Shown piece by piece: positions 50,857 to 59,640 of a stretch of DNA of 64,000 nucleotides. The stretch's first letter is position 1; each line of letters starts with the position of its first letter. Source of the DNA: Altererythrobacter sp. Lineage in GTDB: Bacteria > Pseudomonadota > Alphaproteobacteria > Sphingomonadales > Sphingomonadaceae. The stretch spans positions 1 through 64,000 of the forward strand of contig JAPSJS010000006.1 of NCBI GenBank assembly GCA_031178065.1, read 5' to 3'. The position numbers were made by a program, and so were the translations under genes. The notes under the pieces are model-generated. The model made no database searches, had not been told where the DNA came from, and saw only the letters and a program-made list of their open reading frames with translations.

Positions 50857-52212
50857 ATGCAGCTTCTCGCCCGATTCCTCGCGCTGATCGCGGTTCTTTC
50901 GCTGATGGCGCAGCCCGCGGCGGCGCAGTCGATCCTGCGCGATGCCGAGACCGAGGCGCTGCTAGACGACATGGCCGCGCCGCTGGTCGAGGCCGCGGGT
51001 CTCCAGTCCGGCAATGTAGAGATCGTGCTGATCAACGATCCTTCGATCAACGCCTTCGTCGCCGGCGGGCAGGCGGTCTACATCCACACCGGCCTGATCG
51101 ACGCGGCGGAGACCGCCAATGAGGTCCAGGGCGTGATCGCGCACGAGCTTGGCCACATCACCGGCGGGCACATCATCCGCCATTCGGAAGGCGCGGGCGC
51201 GGCGACCAATATCTCGCTCCTCTCGCTGCTGCTTGGCGTCGGCGCGGCACTCGCCGGTGCGGGCGACGCGGCCATGGGCATGATCATGGCCGGCCAGCGC
51301 GCGGCGCTCGGCAAGTACCTCGCCTTCAGCCGGGTGCAGGAATCCTCCGCCGACGCCGCCGGCGCGGAATATCTTTCCAAGGCCGGCATCTCCGGGCGCG
51401 GCTCGCTCGCCTTCTTCGGCAAGCTGCAGAACCAGGAGTTTCGCTACGGATACAGTCAGGATGACGAAGTCGCTTTCGGCCGCACGCACCCGTTGTCGGG
51501 CGATCGCATCGCACGTCTGCGCGAGGTCTATACCAAGGACCCTGCGTGGGAAGCGCCGGATGATGCGGACCTGCAGCAGCGCTTCGAGCGGGTGAAAGCC
51601 AAGTTGTTCGGCTACCAGAAGACGCCCGAGCGGACTCTGCAGGCCTATCCCGAGACCATGAGCGGCGTTCCGGCGCGCTATGCCCGGGCTTACGCGTGGC
51701 ATAAGGATGCGCAGATGGAGAAGGCGCTGGCGGAGACTGACGCTCTGCTCGAGATCGCGCCTAACGACCCCTATTTCCTCGAGCTCAAGGGCCAGGTCCT
51801 GCTCGAATCGGGCAGGCCGGAGGAGGCGATCGAGCCGCTGCGCCGCGCGACCGAGCTCACCCGCAACCAGCCGCTGATTGCCTCGATGTTCGGCCATGCG
51901 CTGATCGCGACGGAGGATCGGGCGCATTTCGACGAGGCGGAGCGGGTGCTGCGCGGGGCGGTCGGCCGCGACCGCCTCAATCCCTTCGCCTGGTACCAGC
52001 TCGGCGTGGTTTACGCCGCGCAGGGTGATATGCCGCGCGCGCGGCTCGCGAGTGCTGAGCAGCAGGTCATGAACCGGCAGTACGCACAGGCGATCCGCAG
52101 CGCGCAGGCGGCAGAGGCGGGCCTTCCCGAGGGTTCGCCCGACTGGATCCGCGCGCAGGATATTGCGCTCCAGGCCCGCGCCGCGCTTGAACGCGAGCGG
52201 GAGCGCCGGTAG
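50857..52212 (+). CDS. bepA: M48 metalloprotease with TPR repeats (BepA/YfgC-like), exported
   Basis: This 451-residue protein has a Sec signal (to about LMAQPAAAQ), an M48 catalytic domain with HELGH (zinc ligands) and a distal Glu in ESSADAAGAEYL, a mid-region loop and C-terminal TPR helices (about 280-440). BepA-type proteases check LptD and BAM substrates in the periplasm. It starts a chain with a DsbA-like protein and a second M48-type protein, suggesting an envelope quality-control operon. Confidence 0.88.
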   Translation: MQLLARFLALIAVLSLMAQPAAAQSILRDAETEALLDDMAAPLVEAAGLQSGNVEIVLINDPSINAFVAGGQAVYIHTGLIDAAETANEVQGVIAHELGHITGGHIIRHSEGAGAATNISLLSLLLGVGAALAGAGDAAMGMIMAGQRAALGKYLAFSRVQESSADAAGAEYLSKAGISGRGSLAFFGKLQNQEFRYGYSQDDEVAFGRTHPLSGDRIARLREVYTKDPAWEAPDDADLQQRFERVKAKLFGYQKTPERTLQAYPETMSGVPARYARAYAWHKDAQMEKALAETDALLEIAPNDPYFLELKGQVLLESGRPEEAIEPLRRATELTRNQPLIASMFGHALIATEDRAHFDEAERVLRGAVGRDRLNPFAWYQLGVVYAAQGDMPRARLASAEQQVMNRQYAQAIRSAQAAEAGLPEGSPDWIRAQDIALQARAALERERERR

Positions 52213-52225
52213 CGCTCGCAGCCCC

Positions 52226-52924
52226 ATGACAATACGCCATTACCTTCTCGTCGCGCTTCTCGCGCTCGCGTTCGGCTTTGCCGGGGCTGCCGCCTGGTCG
52301 CTGAGCGGGCTCGGTGACAAGCACACGCGCGCCTATCTGCTCGAGAACCCCGAACTGCTCCCCGAAATGGCCGACCGCTATCAGGCGAAGCAGGCGGAGG
52401 AACGGCTCGCGCAGGTCGCGGACGAGGTCGAGGTGCCGTTCCCCGGCGCCGTGCTGGGCAATCCCGAAGGCGCAGTGACGCTGGTCGAATTCACCGACTA
52501 CGGCTGCACCTACTGCAAGATGAGCCAGCCCGACGTTGCGCGTCTGGTCGAGGAAAACCCGGACCTTCGCGTCGTTATTCGCGAATGGCCGATCTTCCAG
52601 GGCAGCGAGGAGGCCGCGCGCATGGCGCTCGCCGCCGCTCGCCAGGGCAAGTACGAGGCGTTCCACGATGCGATGTTCGCACTCGGCCCGCCCAATGCAG
52701 CGAGCATCGAGAAGGCAGCGCAGGCGGCCGCGCTCGACATGGCTGAAGCGCAGCGCTTCGCCGCATCGGACGAGGCTTCGCGCGAACTGGCGAAGAACAT
52801 GGGGCTTGCCGACACGCTTGGCTTCTCGGGCACGCCGAGCTGGGTGATCGGCGGCCGTGTGCTCCAGGGGGCGATCGGCTACGACGCGCTGCAGGAAGCG
52901 ATCGCCGCAGCGCGCGGCTCGTGA
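52226..52924 (+). CDS. DsbA-family thiol:disulfide oxidoreductase (Com1/ScsC-like)
   Basis: This 232-residue protein has a membrane-anchor or signal segment (LLVALLALAFGFAGAAAWSL), a helical N-terminal region (about 35-70) typical of oligomerising DsbA relatives, then a thioredoxin fold with the CxxC motif in YGCTYCKMSQPD and cis-Pro in SGTPSWVIGG. It probably makes or repairs disulfides in the periplasm. It overlaps the following gene as GTGA. Confidence 0.9.
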   Translation: MTIRHYLLVALLALAFGFAGAAAWSLSGLGDKHTRAYLLENPELLPEMADRYQAKQAEERLAQVADEVEVPFPGAVLGNPEGAVTLVEFTDYGCTYCKMSQPDVARLVEENPDLRVVIREWPIFQGSEEAARMALAAARQGKYEAFHDAMFALGPPNAASIEKAAQAAALDMAEAQRFAASDEASRELAKNMGLADTLGFSGTPSWVIGGRVLQGAIGYDALQEAIAAARGS

Positions 52925-53874
52925 TCCGCGCTGCGCCGGCGCTCGCGCTGCTCCTGGCGCTGGCGCAGCCGGCGCTGGCGGAATCTCGCGAGGAGTCGGC
53001 GGCAGCGGCGCTTGCCGCGCTCCAGCAAAGCGACGCACGGCTGCTCGCGATCGGATGGCGCCTCGCCGCCGGGAATGCGGCCTATTGCAGCGATGCGCGG
53101 CCCGCCGTCGGCCTGCTGCTGCAGGACATGGCCGGCTACGCCGAACCCGAAGCGATGCGCAAGGCGGCCGGCATCGCCGGCCCGATCGCCGTCCAGGCCG
53201 TCGCGCCCGGTTCGCCGGCGCACGCGGCGGGCCTGCGCGCGAACGACGAGATCGCGGCGATCGATGGCACGGTGGTCGCCGCACTTCCTGCGGCCGAGGA
53301 AGAAGACTGGCGCCGCCTCGCGCGCCTGCACGATGCGATCGACTCCTCGCTCGCAGCCGACGGCAAGGTGCTCGTCACGCTCCCCGGCCGGGGCGACATC
53401 GTGCTGGAGGGGGTTCAGGCCTGCCCGAGCCGCTTCGAGATCATCGGCGGCGACGGCGCGGCGGCGGAGGGCGCGCGGGTCGTGATCGGGCGCAAGTTCG
53501 TGGGTCTCTCCTATCCCGAAGACGAATTCGCCGCGGCCATAGCGCATGAGTTCGCGCACAATCTCCTGCGGCACCGCGTCTGGCTCGACCAGCATGGGCG
53601 CAAGTGGCGCAACGTGCGCATCACCGAGCGCGAAGCCGACCGCATGATGCCCTGGCTGCTTGCCAACGCCGGCTATGAGCCCGGGGCCGCGCTGCGCTTC
53701 ATGCGCCGCTGGGGCCCCGACCACGGCGGCGGCCTGTTCCGCAAGCGGACGCATGAGGGATGGGACGAGCGCGCCGAGACGATCGAGGCCGAAATCGCGC
53801 TGGTGGAGGCCGTCCGCGCGCCCGACGGAAGCGCCGACTGGTCCCGTCATTTCGTGCGCGAGGTCGCCGACTAG
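52921..53874 (+). CDS. M48-type metallopeptidase with PDZ domain, exported
   Basis: This 317-residue protein starts at GTG 52921 within the stop of the DsbA-like gene. It has a Sec signal (LALLLALAQPALA), a PDZ-like domain (about 80-165; VQAVAPGSPAHAAGLRANDEIAAIDG) and an M48-type zinc motif AHEFAHNLLRH with downstream Glu in READRMM. The PDZ precedes the catalytic motif, an uncommon order for M48 proteins. Likely periplasmic. Confidence 0.82.
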   Translation: MIRAAPALALLLALAQPALAESREESAAAALAALQQSDARLLAIGWRLAAGNAAYCSDARPAVGLLLQDMAGYAEPEAMRKAAGIAGPIAVQAVAPGSPAHAAGLRANDEIAAIDGTVVAALPAAEEEDWRRLARLHDAIDSSLAADGKVLVTLPGRGDIVLEGVQACPSRFEIIGGDGAAAEGARVVIGRKFVGLSYPEDEFAAAIAHEFAHNLLRHRVWLDQHGRKWRNVRITEREADRMMPWLLANAGYEPGAALRFMRRWGPDHGGGLFRKRTHEGWDERAETIEAEIALVEAVRAPDGSADWSRHFVREVAD

Positions 53875-53895
53875 GCCGGCGAACGGGCAGCCCGC

Positions 53896-54516
53896 TTATT
53901 CGGCGGCTTCGGCTTGCTCGTCGAGCTGGTAGAGGCTCGCCAGCGGCCTCGCCATCACCCGCCGCACCATCGGCTCGAAGAAATCGAGCAGCTCGCTCTC
54001 GTAGTCGGGATCGAACGCGGCCTGGTCGTACTTCTCGCAGAACTCTGCGCACGCGTCGAAGTGCTCGCTTCCGCGGAACGCCTCGCGCGCGTCCTTGTCC
54101 ATGCCGAGGTAGTGGAAGTAGTAATAGCCCTGGAAATGCCCGTGATGCTGGCAGATCCAGTGCAGTTCCTCGCGCACGAAGGGTTTGATGATCGAGGCGG
54201 CGACCTCGGGATGGTTATAGCTGCCCAGCGTGTCACCGATGTCGTGCAGCAGCGCCATGACGACATATTGCTCGTCGCGCGCGTCGCGGTGCGCGCGCGT
54301 CGCGGTCTGCAGCGAGTGTTCGAGCCGGCAGACCGGAAAGCCGCCGAAATCGCCGTCGAGCAGTCGCAGATGTTCGAGCACGCGGTCGGGCAGGCCTTTG
54401 GCGAACTGGCGGTACTCGCCGCCGATGATGGCCCAGTCCTGCGCCGTGCCTTCCTTCATCTCGCGGAACTTCGCGCGCTCCGCAGCGCTGTGAAGCGTGT
54501 GATCGGTTGCGTTCAT
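53896..54516 (-). CDS. HD-domain protein, possible HD-type diiron oxygenase
   Basis: This 206-residue protein has metal-binding HD-domain residues: CRLEHSLQTATRAH, ALLHDIGDTLGSYNH and ICQHHGHFQGYYYFHYLG. The EHSLQTA-(x)n-HDIGD arrangement resembles PhnZ/TmpB-type oxygenases more than phosphohydrolases. No phosphonate genes are adjacent, so the substrate is unknown. ATG 54516 gives the conserved start. Confidence 0.78.
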   Translation of the reverse strand: MNATDHTLHSAAERAKFREMKEGTAQDWAIIGGEYRQFAKGLPDRVLEHLRLLDGDFGGFPVCRLEHSLQTATRAHRDARDEQYVVMALLHDIGDTLGSYNHPEVAASIIKPFVREELHWICQHHGHFQGYYYFHYLGMDKDAREAFRGSEHFDACAEFCEKYDQAAFDPDYESELLDFFEPMVRRVMARPLASLYQLDEQAEAAE

Positions 54517-54610
54517 CACCAGCTCTCCCTTTGCGGGCATCCTAGCGCGCCGCGCCGGGCACGCCAAAACAATCTGACGAATGCGGCGGAAATCGGCTAA
54601 AGCGCTGGTT

Positions 54611-55822
54611 ATGGCCGTGCTGCCTTCACCACCTGCGCCGTTTTTCGCCAACAAGAACAGCGCCTTCTGGAACCTGCAGTTCGCCGGTTGGGGCGGAGCG
54701 ATGCTGCTGCGCGCGGTGACCGCGATCGCGAACGGGCAGTCGCTCGACTTCATGGTTCCGCTGGCGATCGAGATCGTCACCGGCTTTTCGATCAGCCTCG
54801 TCCTGTCGGTCGTCTATCGAAAGCTGATCAATCGCCGCCCCTTGGTGACCTGGGGGATTACGGCGATCGCACTTGCCATTGCGGTGGGGGTTTACGCGGC
54901 GATCGACGGCTGGGTCTTCATGCTCTACCGGCCGCAAAGCGAATCCAGCTTCGCTACCATTCTGGTGGGCATTTCGATGCTGCCCTTCACTCTGCTCGGC
55001 ACCTGGTCGGCGCTCTATTACGCGATCAACTACTTCCTTCAGGTCGAGGAGCAGACCGACCGGCTCGAACGGCTGGAAGCGCAGGCGACGAGCGCGCAGC
55101 TCGCCATGCTGCGCTATCAGCTCAATCCGCATTTCCTGTTCAATACGCTGAACTCGATCAGCACGCTGGTGCTGCTCAAGCAGACCGAACCGGCCAATGC
55201 GATGCTGACCCGGCTGTCGTCGTTCCTGCGGCACACGCTTATCAGCCAGCCCGGCGGCAAAGTCACGCTGGCGCAGGAGGTCGAGACGCTCAAGCTCTAC
55301 CTCGGGATAGAGCGCATGCGTTTCGAGGAGCGGCTGCGGACCGAGTTCAACATCGAACCGGCTGCCGCGCACGCCCGGCTCCCCTCAATGCTGCTCCAGC
55401 CGCTGGTCGAAAACGCGATCAAGTACGCGGTCTCGGCGCAGGAAGAAGGCGCGCGAATCAGCGTCGCCGCTCGACTCGTCGGAAACCGTCTGCGCGTCAC
55501 CGTTTCCGATACCGGACCGGGCTTGCAAGCCAGCCAGATGCGTCCCAGCCTTCCGCGTGCAATAACGGGCGAGGGTCAGGCGGTTTCGACCGGGGTCGGC
55601 CTCGCCAATATCAGGAACCGGCTTGCACAGGCCTATGGCGACGACCACCTGTTTGAAATCCGCACGCCGCCCGAAGGCGGCTTCACCGTAATGATCGAGA
55701 TCCCACACGATTTCGCCGGGGCGGAGGAACCTGCCGCCCCTCAACCGCGTATTTCCGGGAATTCTCTGCCTCCCCCTCCTGCCGCGCAGATCACCAAGCG
55801 GCCAATCGGAACCAAAGCATGA
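54611..55822 (+). CDS. LytS-type sensor histidine kinase (second pair)
   Basis: This 403-residue protein has about four hydrophobic segments (30-140) and a His-kinase domain with His174 in LRYQLNPHFLFNTLNSI, LLQPLVENAIKYAV, DTGPG and GVGLANIRNRL. Unlike the first pair, it has no large periplasmic loop and carries a Pro-rich C-terminal tail. ATG 54611 is chosen; an upstream frame opening at 54581 lacks support. It overlaps the response regulator by ATGA. Confidence 0.92.
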   Translation: MAVLPSPPAPFFANKNSAFWNLQFAGWGGAMLLRAVTAIANGQSLDFMVPLAIEIVTGFSISLVLSVVYRKLINRRPLVTWGITAIALAIAVGVYAAIDGWVFMLYRPQSESSFATILVGISMLPFTLLGTWSALYYAINYFLQVEEQTDRLERLEAQATSAQLAMLRYQLNPHFLFNTLNSISTLVLLKQTEPANAMLTRLSSFLRHTLISQPGGKVTLAQEVETLKLYLGIERMRFEERLRTEFNIEPAAAHARLPSMLLQPLVENAIKYAVSAQEEGARISVAARLVGNRLRVTVSDTGPGLQASQMRPSLPRAITGEGQAVSTGVGLANIRNRLAQAYGDDHLFEIRTPPEGGFTVMIEIPHDFAGAEEPAAPQPRISGNSLPPPPAAQITKRPIGTKA

Positions 55823-56616
55823 CCATCCGCACCATCATCGTCGACGACGAGAAACTCGCCATACAGGGCCTTCAGGTCCGCCTCGAAGCTTTCGAGGACG
55901 TCGAAGTGATCGAAACTTGCGCCAACGGGCGCGAGGCGATCCGCAAGATCAAGACCGAGAAACCCGATCTGGTCTTCCTCGACATCCAGATGCCGGGCTT
56001 CGACGGGTTCTCGGTGGTCAAGGGCGTGATGGAGATCGAGCCGCCCCTGTTCGTCTTCGTCACCGCGTTCCAGGAACACGCGATCCGCGCGTTCGAGGCG
56101 AATGCGGTCAACTACCTGATGAAGCCGGTCGACCCGGACAAGCTGGCCGATACCATCGAGCGCGTACGCCAGCGCCTGGCGGAGAAGCGCTCCGCCGAAG
56201 ACGCGGAAAAGCTGCTCAACGTGCTGAGCGAAGTGGCGCCCGACGCGGCCGAGGAATTCGCCGAGAGCGAGAGCGAGTCGAGCGATCGGTTCGAGAAGCT
56301 GATCAACATCAAGGATCGCGGACAGATCTTCCGCGTCGAGGTTGGCTCGATCGAGCATATCGAGGCCGCGGGCGACTACATGTGCATCTACACCGGCGAC
56401 AATTCGCTGATCCTGCGCGAGACGATGAAGGATCTCGAGCGCCGGCTCGACCCGCGCAAGTTCCAGCGCGTCCACCGCTCGACCATCGTCAATCTCGATC
56501 AGGTCCGGCAGGTGCGGCCGCACACCAACGGCGAGTGCTTCCTCGTGCTCGACAGCGGCGCGGAAGTGAAAGTCAGCCGCAGCTACCGCGACGTGGTCGC
56601 GCGCTTCGTGCACTGA
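55819..56616 (+). CDS. LytTR response regulator (second pair)
   Basis: This 265-residue protein has a receiver domain (Asp55 in VFLDIQMPGFDG, Lys in NYLMKPVD), an acidic linker (about 125-155, EFAESESESSD), and a LytTR domain (about 165-260; EVGSIEHIEAAGDYMCIYTG, KFQRVHRSTIVNLDQV). The long acidic linker distinguishes it from the first pair. Followed by a GC hairpin between convergent genes. Confidence 0.92.
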   Translation: MTIRTIIVDDEKLAIQGLQVRLEAFEDVEVIETCANGREAIRKIKTEKPDLVFLDIQMPGFDGFSVVKGVMEIEPPLFVFVTAFQEHAIRAFEANAVNYLMKPVDPDKLADTIERVRQRLAEKRSAEDAEKLLNVLSEVAPDAAEEFAESESESSDRFEKLINIKDRGQIFRVEVGSIEHIEAAGDYMCIYTGDNSLILRETMKDLERRLDPRKFQRVHRSTIVNLDQVRQVRPHTNGECFLVLDSGAEVKVSRSYRDVVARFVH

Positions 56617-56648
56617 TCCGCCCAGGCACGCTCGGTTCTAATCCAAAG

Positions 56649-56670
56649 GGGGAGGCGTCCCGACCTCCCC
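56649..56670. terminator. GC hairpin between convergent genes
   Basis: GGGGAGG (56649-56655) and CCTCCCC (56664-56670) pair around CGTCCCGA. It lies between the response-regulator stop (56616) and the adenosine-kinase stop (56682). On the minus strand it is followed by TTTGGATT, a weak T tract. Confidence 0.5.
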
Positions 56671-56681
56671 AAAGTGCGCCG

Positions 56682-57692
56682 TCAGGCGGTCAGCCGCTCG
56701 TCCATCAGCTTCTGCAGGTCGGCTTCCGGCCGCGCGCCGTAGTGGCTGATCACTTCGGCGGCGGCGATCGCGCCCCGGCGCAGGCAGGTCGCGAGCGGTT
56801 CGCCGTTCACGTGGCCGTAGAGGAAGCCCGCGGCGAAGAGATCCCCTGCGCCGGTCGTATCGACCACCCGCTCGATCGGTTCGGCGGCGACGCGCGCCCG
56901 CTCGCCGCCCGAGAGCGCGATCGCGCCGTCTGCGCTGCAGGTCACGATCAGCGTCGGCACTTTGTCCTTGAGCGCGGCGATCCCGGCCTCGAGGTCGTTC
57001 TCGCCGGTCAGTGCGGCGAGTTCGAGGTGGTTGGCGAACAGGATGTCGATCAGTCCGTCGTCGATCAGCGCGCGGAAATCGTCGCCGTGGCGCTCGATCA
57101 CAAAGACTTCGGACAGGGTGAAGGCGACCTTCCGCCCTGCGGCGCGCGCGGCTTCGATCGCCCGGCGCATGGCCGCGCGCGGCTCCTCCGGATCCCACAG
57201 GTAGCCTTCGAGATAGAGGATCCTGGCCGCCGCGACGGCTTCGGCGTCGAGCGTCGCCGGGGGCAGGTACTGGCTCGCGCCGAGGAAGGTGTTCATCGTG
57301 CGCTGCGCATCGGGTGTGACGAAGATCAGGCAGCGCGCCGTGGGCGGATCGCCCCGGCGCGGCGGGGTGTCGAAATCGATCCCGACCGCACGGATGTCGT
57401 GCGCGAAGACCTCGCCGAGCTGATCGTCGGCGACCTGGCCAATGAACGCACATTGCGCGCCGAGCGCGGACAGGCCCGCCAGCGTGTTGGCCGCCGATCC
57501 GCCCGAGATCTCTCGCGCCGGCCCCATCGCGTCGTAGAGCTCCTGCGCGCGGGCGGTGTCGACCAGGGTCATCCCGCCCTTGTTGAGGCCGAGCTCCTCG
57601 ATCAGCTCCTCGCTGCACGGGGCCATCACGTCGACGATGGCATTGCCGATGGCGATTACGTCGTAGCGCGGTTCGGGCGTCTGCTGAGTCAC
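56682..57692 (-). CDS. Adenosine kinase-like PfkB-family kinase
   Basis: This 336-residue protein has PfkB motifs: GNAIVDVMAP at the N-terminus, GGSAANTLAGLSALG, TMNTFLGASQYL, and the anion-hole/catalytic DTTGAGDLFAAGFLYG. The closest alphaproteobacterial relatives are annotated as adenosine kinases, which make AMP from adenosine for purine salvage. Ribokinase- or other-nucleoside activity cannot be excluded. Confidence 0.88.
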   Translation of the reverse strand: MTQQTPEPRYDVIAIGNAIVDVMAPCSEELIEELGLNKGGMTLVDTARAQELYDAMGPAREISGGSAANTLAGLSALGAQCAFIGQVADDQLGEVFAHDIRAVGIDFDTPPRRGDPPTARCLIFVTPDAQRTMNTFLGASQYLPPATLDAEAVAAARILYLEGYLWDPEEPRAAMRRAIEAARAAGRKVAFTLSEVFVIERHGDDFRALIDDGLIDILFANHLELAALTGENDLEAGIAALKDKVPTLIVTCSADGAIALSGGERARVAAEPIERVVDTTGAGDLFAAGFLYGHVNGEPLATCLRRGAIAAAEVISHYGARPEADLQKLMDERLTA

Positions 57693-57799
57693 GGCGAATC
57701 CTGATTGTCCGGGAAAGCGCCGCGCCTAGCCGCTGCGGGTTCTCGCGCCAAGGCTTTGCGATTGACTTGGCCCTCCGGCCCGGCCCATTCCCTCGCGCG

Positions 57800-58492
57800 A
57801 TGCTTTCGCTTCCCTCAGCCCTGGGCCGTGCGGCCGGTCAGTTGACCGATCCCGCCGTGCTGCGCGTGCTGGCCAAGTCGATCGCGGTGACGCTGGCGAT
57901 CTTCCTCGCGCTCGGGATCGGCGCGGCGGCGGGGATCGAGGCCCTGCTCGCGCGGTGGGAGATCGCCGGCAGCGACGAGATCGGCGCGCTGGTGGGGCTG
58001 GTCCTGATGCTGGTGGGCGGCTGGCTGCTGTTCCGCATCGTCGCGCTGGCGGTGCTGCAGTTCTTCGCCGACGAGGTGGTCCGCGCGGTGGAGCTGAAGC
58101 ATTATCCGCAGGCGCGTGCGAACGCGCGCGATCCGGGCTGGCGCGAGGAGCTGGGGATGGGCGCGCGGGCCACCCTGCGCGCCGTGCTCGCCAATCTCGT
58201 GGCGCTGGTGCTCGCGATCCCGCTGCTGTTTACCGCGATCGGTCCTGCCGTGCTGTTCTGGGCGGTCAATGCCTGGCTCCTCGGGCGCGAGCTGCAGGAT
58301 CTCGCCTGGGCCCGGCATCGCCACACGCGGGGGGCCGAAGCGCCGATCCGTGCCCCAGAGCGGTTCCTGCTCGGCGGCGTGGTCGCCGGCCTGCTCGCCG
58401 TGCCGTTCGTCAACCTGCTCGCGCCGGTGCTCGGCGCGGCCGCAGCCGTCCATCTCGTCCATCGCCGCAAGGAAGGCTCCATTGCAGCATAG
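57800..58492 (+). CDS. EI24/CysZ-like membrane protein
   Basis: This 230-residue protein has four or five hydrophobic segments (about 30-55, 70-95, 130-175, 200-220), an arrangement like the EI24 domain shared with CysZ sulfate channels. No sulfate genes are nearby. ATG 57800 (MLSLPSALGRA) is chosen; an upstream ATG at 57767 would add a Pro/Arg-rich stretch. Confidence 0.8.
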   Translation: MLSLPSALGRAAGQLTDPAVLRVLAKSIAVTLAIFLALGIGAAAGIEALLARWEIAGSDEIGALVGLVLMLVGGWLLFRIVALAVLQFFADEVVRAVELKHYPQARANARDPGWREELGMGARATLRAVLANLVALVLAIPLLFTAIGPAVLFWAVNAWLLGRELQDLAWARHRHTRGAEAPIRAPERFLLGGVVAGLLAVPFVNLLAPVLGAAAAVHLVHRRKEGSIAA

Positions 58493-58919
58493 AATACTCG
58501 CTCTCGCGCTGCTGCCGCTGCTCGGCGCGTGCGTCACCGCCATTCCCGAAGCCCCTGCGCCCGGCGGCACCGCGCCGCCATCCGCGCGCCCGTCGGCCCC
58601 GCCGCCGACTCGGCCGGCGCCGCCGCAGGGCGGGGGGGGCTTTCGCGCACCGCGCGTCATGAACATGCCGGGGCTCGAAGGCGTCATCGGTGCGGACGCG
58701 GAGGCGCTCCAGCGCGTGTTCGGCATCGCGCGGCTCGACGTGCGGGAGGGCGACGTGCGCAAGCTGCAATACAGCGGCGAGGCCTGCGTGCTCGACATCT
58801 ACCTCTATCCGCTGCGTCCGGGCGCCGAGCCGACGGCGACTTACGTCGACGCCCGCCGCTCGTCCGACGGGCTCGACGTCGACCGCGCGGCCTGCGTTGC
58901 GGCACTGCGCCGCAGGTGA
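58482..58919 (+). CDS. Small lipoprotein of unknown function
   Basis: The start is TTG 58482, supported by AAGGAAGG 5-6 nt upstream. The 145-residue product begins with a signal ending in the lipobox LLGAC (Cys17), followed by a Pro-rich linker (APAPGGTAPPS...PAPPQGGGG) and a small compact domain (GVIGADAEALQRVFGIARLDVREG). It overlaps the EI24 gene by 11 bp. Function unknown. Confidence 0.7.
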   Translation: MQHRILALALLPLLGACVTAIPEAPAPGGTAPPSARPSAPPPTRPAPPQGGGGFRAPRVMNMPGLEGVIGADAEALQRVFGIARLDVREGDVRKLQYSGEACVLDIYLYPLRPGAEPTATYVDARRSSDGLDVDRAACVAALRRR

Positions 58920-58939
58920 GCGGCAGGCCGAGCCCGCTC

Positions 58940-58955
58940 GTAACCCGCCCTTAAC
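58940..58955 (+). promoter_or_regulatory. Near-consensus CtrA box
   Basis: GTAA, seven bases, then TTAAC matches TTAA-N7-TTAAC with one mismatch. It ends 46 bp before the ATG of the 59002 gene. Confidence 0.5.
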
Positions 58956-59001
58956 CATTGGAGCCGGAAACTCGCCTTCGAACCGGCAGGAGGGCGAGGC
59001 C

Positions 59002-59640
59002 ATGACCATCCAGTTCACCGACATCGCACGTACAGCCGTGGCTGAAGGTGAGATCTCCGCTCCGCACCTGCTTGCTCTGCGTCAGCTCGAATGGGACGCG
59101 GGGCGGATCAGCCGCGACGACGCCGAGGAGATCCTCGCGCTCAACCGCACCTTGTCACGCCCCAGCGGGGAGTGGACCGACTTCTTCGTAGAGACGCTGA
59201 GCGCCTACCTGCTTGACGGCAGCGCCGCGCGCGACCGTTGCAGCGAGGACGCAGCGCGTTGGCTGACCGGCGCGTTCGACGCTCTGGGCGGGGTGCCGAC
59301 GATGGCCGAGCTCGAGTTGCTCGTGCGCGTCATCGAACGCGCCGAGCGGGCGCCCGAGACCCTGCGGCGCTATGCGCTGGCGGCGATCGAGACGACGGTG
59401 GTGACCGGCACGGGGCCGACGCGGGTCGGCGGGCGGCGCGGCGCGCCCCGTATCACCGGTGCCGAGTGCCGCCTCGCGCGGCGTATCCTCTTCGCCGGTC
59501 AGGGCCCGGTCCATGCAGGCCGGTCGGCAACGGAATTCCTGTCGCGGATCGACCGCGCCACGCGAAGCGGCGACAACTCGCCCGAATGGCGGGCCCTGCT
59601 CGACACTCTGGGCAGCGTCAGCCCCAGTATTTCATGTTGA
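59002..59640 (+). CDS. Hypothetical protein, 212 residues
   Basis: I do not recognise this family. It is soluble, helical and acidic at the N-terminus (TDIARTAVAEGEISAPHLLALRQLEWDAGRISRDDAEEILALN), a composition like TerB-type helical bundles, but I will not assign it. GGAGGG lies 7-12 nt before the ATG. A near-consensus CtrA box is 46 bp upstream. Its 3' end overlaps the convergent gene by 23 bp. Confidence 0.65.
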   Translation: MTIQFTDIARTAVAEGEISAPHLLALRQLEWDAGRISRDDAEEILALNRTLSRPSGEWTDFFVETLSAYLLDGSAARDRCSEDAARWLTGAFDALGGVPTMAELELLVRVIERAERAPETLRRYALAAIETTVVTGTGPTRVGGRRGAPRITGAECRLARRILFAGQGPVHAGRSATEFLSRIDRATRSGDNSPEWRALLDTLGSVSPSISC

